Source of the DNA: Streptomyces toxytricini
GTDB taxonomy: Bacteria > Actinomycetota > Actinomycetes > Streptomycetales > Streptomycetaceae
Direction of reading: 5' to 3'
NCBI RefSeq assembly: GCF_014649915.1
Contig: NZ_BMTY01000010.1
Location: 124,001-188,000 of the forward strand
DNA length: 64,000 nt
Below are positions 9,102 through 17,865 of the stretch, piece after piece (position 1 is the stretch's first letter; every line of letters begins with the position of its first letter). The notes under the pieces were generated by a model that was not told the origin of the DNA, ran no database searches, and saw only the letters and a program-made list of their open reading frames with translations. The translations under genes were made by a program, and so were the position numbers.

Positions 9102-10589
9102 GTGACACCCCAGGCGACCGGCGCATCCCCCCGGCAGCTCGAAGACGGACGGCGGGAGGACACCCCCGACGCCCACCCCCTCCCCGGGCCCTGCGACACC
9201 CCGGCCCTCCCCGAGACGGGTCCCGCCGGCAGCCCCGCGGCCGCCCCGGCGGACGGCGACCTCCTCATCGCCGCCTCCCTCCTCCTCGCCGACGCCGCGC
9301 TCGCCGCCCGCCAGGCCGGCGCCCACCTCACCGGAGCCCTGACCGGCGGCGGTTTCGCCCTTCAGGCCCTGCGCCGCCCCGCCTGGGCCGCCGGCACGGC
9401 CCTGTCCTGCCTCCGCGCCCTGACCAGCCGGGCCGGTCTCGGCTTCGCCGCCAACGGCGGCGCCGTCGGCGAAGCCGCCCGCATCGCCGGCAACCTGACC
9501 CGCCGCCGGCCCGCCGCGGTCGCCATGGCCGTCGACGCCTTCGCCCTGCGCATCGAGGCCGCCACCGCCGCCCACCCCAACCTCGGCTCCTCCCACGCCC
9601 GGCGCCTCACCGACGCGCTCGTCGCGGGCGACCGGCTGGAGGCCGTACGCGCCCTCCACGCCCTCGTCGAGCGGCTCGGCGTCACCCGCGCCCTCACCAC
9701 CATCAGCCCCGTCATCATGGAACTCCTCGCCCTGATCGGCCTGCTGGACGAGAACCCCGTCAACGACAGCTTCTCCTGGGTGACCCTCGCGGGCGGCGTC
9801 CCCACCACCGACCCCCTCTTCGGCCTGCCCTGCTCCCTGATCAAGCACCTCAACCCCGGCCCGGGCCGCGCCGAACGCGCCGACCCCGACCCGATCCTCG
9901 CCAAGGTCCTCGGCACCTCCCGCAACGACATCGTCAGCTACATCAACGACATCGGCGCCCTCGGCAACCACGGCCTGGTCCTCCTGCGCCGCATCGCCTG
10001 CACCGACGGAGCCGTGCGCCACGTGCTGCTGCTCCCCGGCACCAGCTTCGGCCTGCTCAGCAACAGCACCCCGCAGGACCTGGTCGGCGCCTTCGACGGC
10101 TGTCTGCGCACCGACACCACCTACACCCGGGCGGCGAAGAAGCTCCTGAAGCGGGCCGGGGTGCCCGCCGGGTCGGAGCTGATGATGGTCGGCCACAGCC
10201 TCGGCGGCCTGACCGCGATGAACCTCGCCACCGACCTCGACGTCGCCTCCGAGTACCGCATCACCCACGTCGTCACCCTCGGCTCGCCGATCGACAACAA
10301 GCGGCCCGCCGACCACACCACCCGGGTCGTCAGCCTCGTCAACAAGCACGACGTCATCCCCACCCTGGACGGCCGCGGCCCCGCCTCGCCCCATGACGTC
10401 CCCGACAGCTGGGTCGAGCTCTCCTGGCTCGACGAGTCCTACGACTACCCGCTCTCGCACGCCCCGCAGGCGTACTCGGACAGCCTGCGCGGCGAACTGG
10501 CCCACCACCGGGACCGGGTGAACGCGCTGATCGGCAGCTACGACGGCGAGATCATCGGCAACCAGCCGTACATGCTCCGCGACAGGTGA
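9102..10589 (+). CDS. Lipase-like alpha/beta hydrolase
   Basis: The GTG at 9102 follows GAGAGG at good spacing; an ATG at 9060 is in frame but lacks a ribosome site. The 495-residue product has a helical Ala-rich N-terminal region (about 60-230) and a C-terminal hydrolase domain with the GxSxG nucleophile elbow (MMVGHSLGGLTAMNLA), preceded by VLLLPGTSFG and followed by VTLGSPIDN and VNKHDVIPTLDG, which supply likely acid and His-region loops. No signal peptide is obvious. It leads a co-directional pair with a P450-like gene and faces an acyltransferase gene, suggesting lipid modification. Confidence 0.75.
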   Translation: MTPQATGASPRQLEDGRREDTPDAHPLPGPCDTPALPETGPAGSPAAAPADGDLLIAASLLLADAALAARQAGAHLTGALTGGGFALQALRRPAWAAGTALSCLRALTSRAGLGFAANGGAVGEAARIAGNLTRRRPAAVAMAVDAFALRIEAATAAHPNLGSSHARRLTDALVAGDRLEAVRALHALVERLGVTRALTTISPVIMELLALIGLLDENPVNDSFSWVTLAGGVPTTDPLFGLPCSLIKHLNPGPGRAERADPDPILAKVLGTSRNDIVSYINDIGALGNHGLVLLRRIACTDGAVRHVLLLPGTSFGLLSNSTPQDLVGAFDGCLRTDTTYTRAAKKLLKRAGVPAGSELMMVGHSLGGLTAMNLATDLDVASEYRITHVVTLGSPIDNKRPADHTTRVVSLVNKHDVIPTLDGRGPASPHDVPDSWVELSWLDESYDYPLSHAPQAYSDSLRGELAHHRDRVNALIGSYDGEIIGNQPYMLRDR

Positions 10590-10773
10590 CCGGCTCCGCG
10601 CCGGGCCCGGCGCCCCGCCCCGCGCCCGCTCCCGGGCCAGGCGCCGCTCGGGCGCCGGAAGAGGCACCCGCTCGCGCTCGCGCCCCCGGCCCCGCCCCGG
10701 AGCACGCCCCCGCCCGCTGCTGCCGCGCCCCCGAGCCCGTCCCCCCGTACGACCCGAGGGAGAACCACCCCCG

Positions 10774-12255
10774 ATGACCACCCCCGCCACCGCCCTGCCG
10801 CTGGAGAACGCCGTGTTCAGCGCGGCCCTGCTCGCCCGCCGCCTGCCCTGGTCGGACGCGCCGGCCCGCGCCCTCGGCCTGGACTCCCTCACCTGCGAGG
10901 GCGCCGCCCGCGGCGTCCTCGCCCACCTGCGGCGCAGCCGTTCCGGGCGCCCCGTCCGGCTGCGGACCCCGTTCGGCTCGTTCCTCGTCCCGCTCGGGCC
11001 GGCCGACACCGCCAGGCTCCTCGCCGCCGGCGCCGCCGCCGGCGCGCTCGCCCCCGCCGTCCGGCTCGACGAGGCCGGGCGCCGGCACGGCCTGCACCCC
11101 CACCACCCGCTGCCGTTCCCCGCCCCGCCCGAGGAGGCCCTGCCCGACGCCGCGCTCGCCGGCCCGCTCGCCGGGGAACTCCGCCGGCTGGCCGCCGCCC
11201 GCCGCGACGACCACGCCCTGACGTGGGAGGCGTGGCGGCCGGGCCTGCTGCGCGCCGCCCGCCGGGTGGTGGCAGGAGCGGCCGCGGCCGAGGACACACT
11301 GCTCGGCGAGATGCTCCGCAGGGCCGCCGAGGCCGCGGGCAGCCACGCCTACGAGTCCCGGGCGGCAGCCGTGCACCGGCGACTCGCCCCCTACCTGGCA
11401 GATCCGGACCCCGATTCCCTGGCCGCCTTCCCGGCCCGTCCCGCGACCGGCCCCGCCGTGCCCGCCGCCCGCGCCGAGGACGGCCGCCCGACCGACGCCG
11501 GCCGGCCCGAGGAGGCCCTGGCCCACACGCTGGCCGTGGTCTCCGAGGCGGCCGTCACCACGGCCCTCCAGGCGCTGGCCCTCACCGCCGCGGGCATGCC
11601 GGGAGCGGCGGGCGGCCCGGCCGCCGCCGTGGCCCTCGCCCTCGACCGCTTCCCGCCGGTCGCCGCCGCCGTGCACCCGGTCCGGTCCCGGTTCGCCTGG
11701 GAGGGCCTCGCCGTCGAGGCGGGCACCGAGATCCTGGCCGCTCCCGGCTGGCTGCGCACCGCCACCGACCCCGCCGACGACACGGGGGCGGAACCGCAGC
11801 CGCTGCCGGCCGGCGGGCCGTCACCACTGTGCGGATCGCCCACCGGCTGCGCGGCCGCCGCGGTCGCCGTCCGGGTCGCCGAGGCGGTCGTCCGGTTCTT
11901 CACCGAGGACGCCGACGCCACACGGCCCGCCCTGCTCGCGCCCGCGCTGACCCCCGACCGGATGCCGCTCACCCTGGCCCCGCACACCGTGCTGCTCGCG
12001 TTCCCCGCCGCCGGCGCGCACCCCGCCGCGCCGCCCGCGCGCGCCGACACCCCGGCCTCGTACGCGGCGTCGGCCCGCGCCGGCGCCGACCGCCTCGACC
12101 GGCACGCCCGCAGCCTCGCCGCCTGCGCCGCCGACGCCGGCTGGGACGGGAACGAGACCCGCGAGCGCTTCCGGATGCGGCTGCTGGAGCACGCCGACCG
12201 GTGCACGCGCGCCGCCTCCGACATCCGCGAGGCCGCCCGCCACCTCGCCGACTGA
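10774..12255 (+). CDS. Cytochrome P450-like protein with a degenerate haem loop
   Basis: A 493-residue protein aligned by eye with P450s. RTPFGSFLVPLGPADTARLL resembles the N-terminal beta sheet, LTWEAWRPGLLRAARRVVAG the C-helix region, VHPVRSRFAWEGLAVEAGTEILAAPGWLRT the K-helix to beta1 region, and SPLCGSPTGCAAAAVAVRVAEAVVRFF sits where the haem loop and L-helix belong. The canonical FGxGxHxCxG is not intact and the ExxR pair is not clear, so normal haem ligation is doubtful. It lies 184 bases after the lipase-like gene in the same direction. It may be an inactive or structurally divergent P450; I cannot exclude an unrelated helical protein. Confidence 0.5.
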   Translation: MTTPATALPLENAVFSAALLARRLPWSDAPARALGLDSLTCEGAARGVLAHLRRSRSGRPVRLRTPFGSFLVPLGPADTARLLAAGAAAGALAPAVRLDEAGRRHGLHPHHPLPFPAPPEEALPDAALAGPLAGELRRLAAARRDDHALTWEAWRPGLLRAARRVVAGAAAAEDTLLGEMLRRAAEAAGSHAYESRAAAVHRRLAPYLADPDPDSLAAFPARPATGPAVPAARAEDGRPTDAGRPEEALAHTLAVVSEAAVTTALQALALTAAGMPGAAGGPAAAVALALDRFPPVAAAVHPVRSRFAWEGLAVEAGTEILAAPGWLRTATDPADDTGAEPQPLPAGGPSPLCGSPTGCAAAAVAVRVAEAVVRFFTEDADATRPALLAPALTPDRMPLTLAPHTVLLAFPAAGAHPAAPPARADTPASYAASARAGADRLDRHARSLAACAADAGWDGNETRERFRMRLLEHADRCTRAASDIREAARHLAD

Positions 12256-12294
12256 CCGCAGCCGGCCGGCCGGCAGTGCCGGGCGGGCCGGGCG

Positions 12295-12314
12295 GGCCGG
12301 GCGGCCGCCCGGCC
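12295..12314. terminator. Palindrome between convergent genes
   Basis: A perfect 20-bp palindrome (arms GGCCGGGCGG and CCGCCCGGCC) lies in the 92-base gap between the P450-like gene and the convergent acyltransferase gene. It could stop transcription from both sides. There is no T-tract on either strand, as is common in Streptomyces. Confidence 0.4.
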
Positions 12315-12347
12315 GGCCCGTCGGTCCGCCCCGCCCGGCCGCCGCGG

Positions 12348-13130
12348 CTACCGTACGAGCGCGTCCCGCCGCCCCCGCTCCCGTACGACCATCTCCTGCA
12401 CGACGCCCTGCACCTCCTCGGCCAGCCGCCGGGCGGCCGCCGAGCGGGCCCCGATACCCCGCGGCCGCTCGGGCGGGGCGATCGGCTCCCCGATGGCGAT
12501 CAGCCACTTCGCCGGCAGCGGGAAGAACGACGTCAGCGGAAAGGACGGAACGCCGAGGAACTTCGCGAGCGCGGGCAGCTCACCGATCCGCGGGGAGGAC
12601 TCCTCGGCCCCGATGACGGCGACCGGCACGATCGGAGCCCCCGTGTGCAGGGCGGCCACCGCGAACCCGGGGTTGAACGGCTGGAGCCGGTAGCGCTCGC
12701 GGAACGGCTTCTCCAGCCCGGAGACCCCCTCGGGGAACACCGCGATCAGCTCGCGGCCGGCCAGGCGCTCCATGCCGGCCCGGAGGTCGATCGGCACGGC
12801 GCCCTTGCGTGCCGCGTACGGCCCCAGCACCGGCAGGTGGAAGACGAACGGCGCGGCCAGCACCTGCAGGGGCCGCCGCAGCGAACGCAGCAGCGCCTTC
12901 TGCATGACGAACGCGTCCAGCCCCCAGGCGCCGGAGTGGTTGGCCACGAGCACGGCGGGCCCCTCGGCGGGCACGTTCTCCAGCCCGAACACGTCCAGCC
13001 GGAACCAGTCGTCGATGAACCATTCGAGCAGCCGCTCCCAGGCGTTCTCCCCGGCGTCGCCGAGCACCTGCCGGAGGAAGCGGAGCTCGCTCTTCGCGAT
13101 GTCGACGACGTCGATGATGCTCTCGGACAC
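12348..13130 (-). CDS. PlsC-type lysophospholipid acyltransferase
   Basis: A 260-residue protein with the ordered acyltransferase blocks: block I VANHSGAWGLDAF (NHxxxxD catalytic pair), block II around GAVPIDLRAGMERL, block III VFPEGVSGLEKPF and block IV VPVAVIGAEE. It would acylate a glycerophospholipid or similar acceptor at the membrane using acyl-CoA or acyl-ACP. The GTG start at 13130 has GAGGG about eight bases upstream. It is convergent with the lipase-like/P450-like pair. Acceptor specificity cannot be read from sequence. Confidence 0.85.
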   Translation of the reverse strand: MSESIIDVVDIAKSELRFLRQVLGDAGENAWERLLEWFIDDWFRLDVFGLENVPAEGPAVLVANHSGAWGLDAFVMQKALLRSLRRPLQVLAAPFVFHLPVLGPYAARKGAVPIDLRAGMERLAGRELIAVFPEGVSGLEKPFRERYRLQPFNPGFAVAALHTGAPIVPVAVIGAEESSPRIGELPALAKFLGVPSFPLTSFFPLPAKWLIAIGEPIAPPERPRGIGARSAAARRLAEEVQGVVQEMVVRERGRRDALVR

Positions 13131-13187
13131 GGGAACCCTCTTTCTCGAACACTGCCTCCACCACCAACGGCGGCGGAGCCGGTGTGA

Positions 13188-14201
13188 TCACGAGGAGGCC
13201 GCGAATCCGGAATTCGGCTCTTGGTTCGACCCTTCCCCTGCGAACGAGGCGCGGTAGGCGCGCGGACTGGTCCCCAGGCGGGACGCGAAGTGCTGCCGCA
13301 TGGTCACCTCGCTGCCGAACCCGGCCCGCCGGGCCACCTCGGGAACGGGCAGGTCGGTGCGCTCCAGCAGCTTCTGCGCGGCGGCGATGCGGTGCTCCAG
13401 GAGCCACCGCAGCGGCGTGGTCCCGGTGGCGGCGGCGAAGTTCCTGGCGAACGAGCGCGGCGACATGCCCGCGCGGGCGGCCAGCGCGGCGACGCCGAGG
13501 GGCTCGTCGAGGTGCGCCAGGGCGTACGCCCGTACGTCGGCCAGTGCGTCCGCGCCGCGGTCGGTGCGGGGCGTCGGGCGCTCGACGAACTGGGCCTGGC
13601 CGCCCGTCCGGAACGGCGCGGTGACCATCGAGCGGGCGATGGCCGCGGCGGCCTCCGCCCCGTGGGCGGTGCGGACCAGGTGCAGGCACAGGTCGATGCC
13701 GGCCGCGGTGCCGGCGGAGGTCCACACGTTGCCGTCCTCGACGAACAGGGCGTCGGGCTCGACCCGCACACGCGGGTGCCTGGCGCGCAGCAGGTCGGCG
13801 AGCGCCCAGTGGGTCAGCGCCCGGCGGCCGTCGAGCAGCCCCGCCTGGGCCAGGGTGAACGCGCCCCCGCACAGGGCGGCGATGGCGGTCCCGCGCGCGT
13901 GGGCGCGGCGCAGCGCCGCGAGGACGGGTTCGGGCGCCGGCGCGGTGTGCTCGTCCAGGCCGGGGACGAGGACGAGGCGGGCGCGCGGCAGCCAGGCGAG
14001 GGTGCGGTCCGGCGTGAGGGCGAGCCCGCCGCGCATGGGCACCGGCTCGGGCCCGGCGGCGACCCGGCGCAGCTCGAAGGCGGGCACGCCGCGGTCGGTG
14101 CGGTCCACGCCCCACACCTCCGTGATGACCGAGACGTCGAAGGCGCGGATGCCCGGGAAGGCGAGCAGGGCGATGCGGTGGGCCGGCGCCGGTCGGTTCA
14201 T
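13188..14201 (-). CDS. GlxA-family AraC transcriptional regulator
   Basis: A 337-residue protein. The N-terminal DJ-1/PfpI domain reads HRIALLAFPGIRAFDVSVITE and AIAALCGGAFTLAQAGLLDG, with Cys in ALCGGA. The C-terminal AraC HTH reads LAARAGMSPRSFARNFAAATG and EVARRAGFGSEVTMRQHFASRLG. The ATG at 14201 removes a 31-residue upstream extension that would overlap the divergent gene. It is divergent, 73 bases apart, from a cysteine hydrolase, the classic regulator-target pairing of this family. Confidence 0.9.
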   Translation of the reverse strand: MNRPAPAHRIALLAFPGIRAFDVSVITEVWGVDRTDRGVPAFELRRVAAGPEPVPMRGGLALTPDRTLAWLPRARLVLVPGLDEHTAPAPEPVLAALRRAHARGTAIAALCGGAFTLAQAGLLDGRRALTHWALADLLRARHPRVRVEPDALFVEDGNVWTSAGTAAGIDLCLHLVRTAHGAEAAAAIARSMVTAPFRTGGQAQFVERPTPRTDRGADALADVRAYALAHLDEPLGVAALAARAGMSPRSFARNFAAATGTTPLRWLLEHRIAAAQKLLERTDLPVPEVARRAGFGSEVTMRQHFASRLGTSPRAYRASFAGEGSNQEPNSGFAASS

Positions 14202-14274
14202 GGTGGCAGTAAACCATCGACCGCCGTCTTCCTGCCGTCTGGAAGCGGGCCCGGGGGAGGGGCAGGATGGCGGC

Positions 14275-14862
14275 ATGGAGATCACGGAGAACACAGCCCT
14301 GGTCGTGGTGGACGTCCAGAAGGGCTTCGACGACGCGGCCTACTGGGGCCCGCGCAACAACCCGGCGGCCGACGACAACATCGCCGCGCTGATCACGGTC
14401 TGGAAGGACACGGGCAGGCCCCTCGTCTTCGTCCGGCACGACTCGGTCAGCCCGGACTCGCCCCTGCGGGCCGGCTCGGCGGGGAACGCCTTCAAGGACT
14501 ACGTGGAAGCCGGGCGCGGCATCGGCGCGGGCCCCGAGCTGCTCGTCACGAAGTCGGTGAACTCGGCGTTCTACGGCACCCCCGACCTCCACGCCTGGCT
14601 CCGGGAGGCCGGCATCACCCGGATCGTGCTGGCCGGCATCCAGACCAACATGTGCGTGGAGACCACCGCCCGCATGGCCGGCAACCTCGGCTACGACGTC
14701 CTCTTCGCCCTCGACGCCACCCACACCTTCGACCTGGCCGGCCCGGACGGCCTGCACCTGACGGCGGACGAGCTGGCCCGCGCGACGGCCGTCTCCCTCC
14801 ACGGCGGCGGCTTCGCCCGCGTGGTCACCACGGCGGCCCTGACGACCGCGGCCCGCACCTGA
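14275..14862 (+). CDS. Isochorismatase-like cysteine hydrolase
   Basis: A 195-residue single-domain protein with the family triad: Asp in LVVVDVQKGF, Lys in LLVTKSVNSAFYGT, and Cys in IVLAGIQTNMCVETTARMAGNLGYDV with the usual cis-peptide-type turn. The family includes nicotinamidases and other C-N hydrolases. It is divergent from a GlxA regulator that probably controls it. CAGGAT six bases before the ATG resembles a leaderless -10, although GGGGAGGGG further upstream might also act as ribosome site. Substrate unknown. Confidence 0.85.
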   Translation: MEITENTALVVVDVQKGFDDAAYWGPRNNPAADDNIAALITVWKDTGRPLVFVRHDSVSPDSPLRAGSAGNAFKDYVEAGRGIGAGPELLVTKSVNSAFYGTPDLHAWLREAGITRIVLAGIQTNMCVETTARMAGNLGYDVLFALDATHTFDLAGPDGLHLTADELARATAVSLHGGGFARVVTTAALTTAART

Positions 14863-15044
14863 TCCGCTGGCGGGATGCCGCGCGGTGGGTGGCCGGAATT
14901 CGCCGCCGTTATGCTGCGAGGTGCTTGGATCTTGTACAACTGCCGTGGTGCGGTTGTCGGACCGGTGCCGGTGACACGAGAACGCGCGGCCGCTCCGCGC
15001 AGCGCGTGTCCTCAACCCCATTCAGCCGCGGCTACGGAGGCCCT

Positions 15045-16463
15045 GTGAGTACCTTGCGTCCAGAACACCCGGGACACGGCCATGGCGCGGTGCCGCCACC
15101 GGGCTGCCCTGCGCACGTTCAGGGCGGCTCGGGTATAGCCAGGCTCTACGGCCCCGAGGCGCTGGCGGAACCGTCCGCCTTCTACGAGCAGCTGCGCGCC
15201 CGGCACGGCGCCGTCGCGCCCGTGCTCCTGCACGGTGACCTCCCGGCCTGGCTGGTGCTGGGGCACCGCGAGAACCTCGAAGTGATGCGCAAGCCGACCC
15301 TGTTCTCGCGCGACTCGCGCCGCTGGACCGCCTTCCAGGAGGGGCGGGTCTCTCCGGACTCGCCCCTGGGCCCGACGGTCGGCTGGCAGCCCATCTGCGT
15401 GTTCGCGGACGGCGCGGAGCACGAGCGGCTGCGCGGCGCCGTCACCGACAGCCTCGCGCAGGTCGACCGGCGCGGAATCCGCCGGTACGTCGTGCGGCAC
15501 ACCAAGCAGCTGGTGGACGCGTTCGCCCTGTCCGGTCAGGCCGACCTGGTCGCGCAGTACGCGGAGAAGCTGCCGATGCTCGTCATGTGCCAGCTCCTGG
15601 GCATGCCCGACCGGTACGGGCCCCACCTGGTGAGCGCCTGCCTCGACCTGATGAAGGGCAGTCAGACGGCGCTCGCGAGCAACGACTTCCTGGTCGACAC
15701 CCTGCGCGAACTCGTGCAGCAGAAGAAGGGCTCTCCCGGCCGTGACTTCGCCAGCTGGCTGATCGGCCACGCCTCCAACCTCACCGACGACGAAGTGCTG
15801 GAGCACCTGCGGCTCGTCCTCGTCGCGGCCAATGAGACCACGGTCAACCTGATCGCGAACACCCTCCGCATGGTGCTCACGGACCCGCGGTTCCGCGCCA
15901 GCCTCGCGGGCGGCCACATGACCCTCCCGGACGCCCTGGAGCAGGTCCTCTGGGACGCGCCGCCCCTGTCGGTCGTCCCCGGACGCTGGGCGACGGGCGA
16001 CACCGTCCTCGGCGACCAGCCGATCCGACAGGGAGACATGCTGCTCCTCGGGCTCGCGGCCGGCAACGTCGACCCGGACATCCGCTCCGACCTGTCCGTC
16101 CCCGTCCACGGCAACCGGTCCCATCTGGCCTTCAGCAGCGGCCCGCACGAGTGCCCCGGCCGGGACATCGGCAGGGCCATCGCGGAAGCCGGCATCGACA
16201 CGCTCCTCTCCGAACTGCCCGGCCTGGAACTGCGCGTCGCGGCCGACGAGCTGAGCCTGACCACCTCCTGGGTGTCCACCCGCGTGAACTCGCTGCCGGT
16301 GCGGTTCCCGCCCCGCCGGGTCACCCTGGCCGACACCGCGCAGCCGGACGCCGCGGCGCACCCGCCGGCTTCCGCCTTCGCCGCCGGCGCGCGGCAGCAC
16401 GGGCAGCAGCACGGCGGGACGGCCCGTCGCCCCTGGTGGAAGTCCCTGCTCAAACTGAACTGA
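15045..16463 (+). CDS. Cytochrome P450, first enzyme of a terpenoid cluster
   Basis: GTG 15045 follows GGAGG. The 472-residue protein has a P450 core: I-helix LRLVLVAANETTVNLIANTLR (acid-alcohol pair replaced by Asn-Glu-Thr-Thr), and the haem loop FSSGPHECPGRDIGRAIAE with the cysteine ligand near residue 370. The K-helix region reads ALEQVLWDAPPLSVVPGRW, where the usual ExxR is not obvious. The His/Gln-rich C-terminal tail (residues about 440-472) is unusual. Redox partners are not encoded nearby. It lies upstream of a terpene synthase in the same direction and probably oxidises the terpene or an intermediate. Confidence 0.85.
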   Translation: MSTLRPEHPGHGHGAVPPPGCPAHVQGGSGIARLYGPEALAEPSAFYEQLRARHGAVAPVLLHGDLPAWLVLGHRENLEVMRKPTLFSRDSRRWTAFQEGRVSPDSPLGPTVGWQPICVFADGAEHERLRGAVTDSLAQVDRRGIRRYVVRHTKQLVDAFALSGQADLVAQYAEKLPMLVMCQLLGMPDRYGPHLVSACLDLMKGSQTALASNDFLVDTLRELVQQKKGSPGRDFASWLIGHASNLTDDEVLEHLRLVLVAANETTVNLIANTLRMVLTDPRFRASLAGGHMTLPDALEQVLWDAPPLSVVPGRWATGDTVLGDQPIRQGDMLLLGLAAGNVDPDIRSDLSVPVHGNRSHLAFSSGPHECPGRDIGRAIAEAGIDTLLSELPGLELRVAADELSLTTSWVSTRVNSLPVRFPPRRVTLADTAQPDAAAHPPASAFAAGARQHGQQHGGTARRPWWKSLLKLN

Positions 16464-16732
16464 CTGCAGGCGCAGTTGGCGGATGCGGCCACCCGGCGCC
16501 GACCGGCGAACAGGCGCCGGTGTTGTGCCGCTCACCCCAAGCCTGGTGGTTTGACCGCCCCCACCTGCACGTGCCATGTGCGGGCACTATTGGACGCGCC
16601 AGTTCCGATGGGTACGATGCGCCGGGATGATGATCACTCGTGCATGGCGCCAGGCTTAGCTGGGAGCCTCACCGACGCCAGCTGCGCGCAGGCCGGTAGT
16701 TGCGTCGCACGACGGCTGAAAGGCGATTACGA

Positions 16733-17851
16733 GTGAAGAGTGAGCCGGGACTCATAGTCCCGCCCATCTACACGCCCATCCCGCCGGCCATCCACCCGCG
16801 GTACGAGGCTGTCGAAGCGCACACCGCGGCGTGGGCGGAAGCCTTCCAGGTGGGGTCCGACGAGCTGCGCACGCGCCTCCTGCGCCACAGCATCGGCACC
16901 TTCGCCGCCCGCATCCTGCCCGCGGGGCAGGAGCCGGTGGTGGCCCTCCTCGCCGACTTCGTCCTCTGGCTCTTCGCCGTCGACGACGGCTTCTGCGAAG
17001 AGGGCGCGCTCGGGCGAAGACCGGGAGACCTCGCGGGCGTGCTCCACCGCCTGCTGCGCGTGGCGCAGAACCCCGAAGCGCCCATGCTCCCGGGCGACTG
17101 CCTCGCCGACGGGCTGCGCGACCTCACGCGCCGGGTCTCCCGCCACGGCACGGCGAGCCAGGCCGCGGCCTGGTGCAACGCCCTGCGCGAGTACTTCTTC
17201 TCCGTCGTGTGGGAGGCCTCCCACCGCCGGGAGGGGACGGTGCCGTCCCTGGCCGACTACACGCTGATGCGCCTCTACGACGGTGCGACGACCGTGGTGT
17301 ACCCGCTGCTGGAGATGGGGCACGGGTACGAACTGCCGATGCACGAGCGCGACCAGCCGTACGTCCGGGCGGCCACCGAAATGGCCTCCTTCGTCATCAC
17401 CTGGGACAACGACCTCTTCTCGCACCACAAGGAGAGCCGGGGCGAGGGCTACTGGCTGAACGTCATCCGCGTCCTGCAGGAGGAGCGCGACCTGACGCCC
17501 GATCAGGCGCTGGCCACGGCCATAGAGCAGCGCGACCGCGTGATGTGCCTCTTCATGCGCCTGCAGGAGAGCCTCGTCGACCAGGCGAGCCCGCAACTGC
17601 GCACGTACCTCCAGGGGCTCGGCAGCTTCATCCGGGGCTCCCAGGACTGGGGTGTGTCCTCGCACCGCTACACCACCCCCGACGACCCGGCCAGCCTCCC
17701 CACCAGCTTCCGGCAGACGCCCGTCGTCGATGACGCCGAGCCGCTGGAGATCCCCGCCATCTCCTGGTGGTGGGACCTGCTCCGGGAGCCGCACCGGCGC
17801 GTGCCGAGCGCCCGCATGCCGATGTCCGCCCTGCTCGCGCCCACCCCCTGA
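16733..17851 (+). CDS. Class I terpene synthase
   Basis: A 372-residue protein (start GTG 16733, AAAGG upstream). It has the aspartate-rich motif as D84-D-G-F-C-E89 (the DDxxxE type) and the NSE triad N226-D-L-F-S230-H-H-K-E234, both needed for Mg2+ and diphosphate binding, plus the C-terminal R312-Y313 pair. Length matches bacterial sesquiterpene synthases. Motif wording differs from what I remember of epi-isozizaene, pentalenene and geosmin synthases, and DDxxCEE recalls the 2-methylisoborneol or cadinane-type groups. The product cannot be called. It is flanked tightly by two P450 genes; the downstream one begins at its stop codon. Confidence 0.9.
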   Translation: MKSEPGLIVPPIYTPIPPAIHPRYEAVEAHTAAWAEAFQVGSDELRTRLLRHSIGTFAARILPAGQEPVVALLADFVLWLFAVDDGFCEEGALGRRPGDLAGVLHRLLRVAQNPEAPMLPGDCLADGLRDLTRRVSRHGTASQAAAWCNALREYFFSVVWEASHRREGTVPSLADYTLMRLYDGATTVVYPLLEMGHGYELPMHERDQPYVRAATEMASFVITWDNDLFSHHKESRGEGYWLNVIRVLQEERDLTPDQALATAIEQRDRVMCLFMRLQESLVDQASPQLRTYLQGLGSFIRGSQDWGVSSHRYTTPDDPASLPTSFRQTPVVDDAEPLEIPAISWWWDLLREPHRRVPSARMPMSALLAPTP

Positions 17852-17865
17852 TGAAAGGATTCACC

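Noticed and set aside
8139..11297. Very long reverse-strand open frame across the hydrolase and P450-like genes
   Set aside because: Translation is Gly/Arg/Val low-complexity, as expected on the antisense of high-GC genes; the forward genes have motifs and proper starts.
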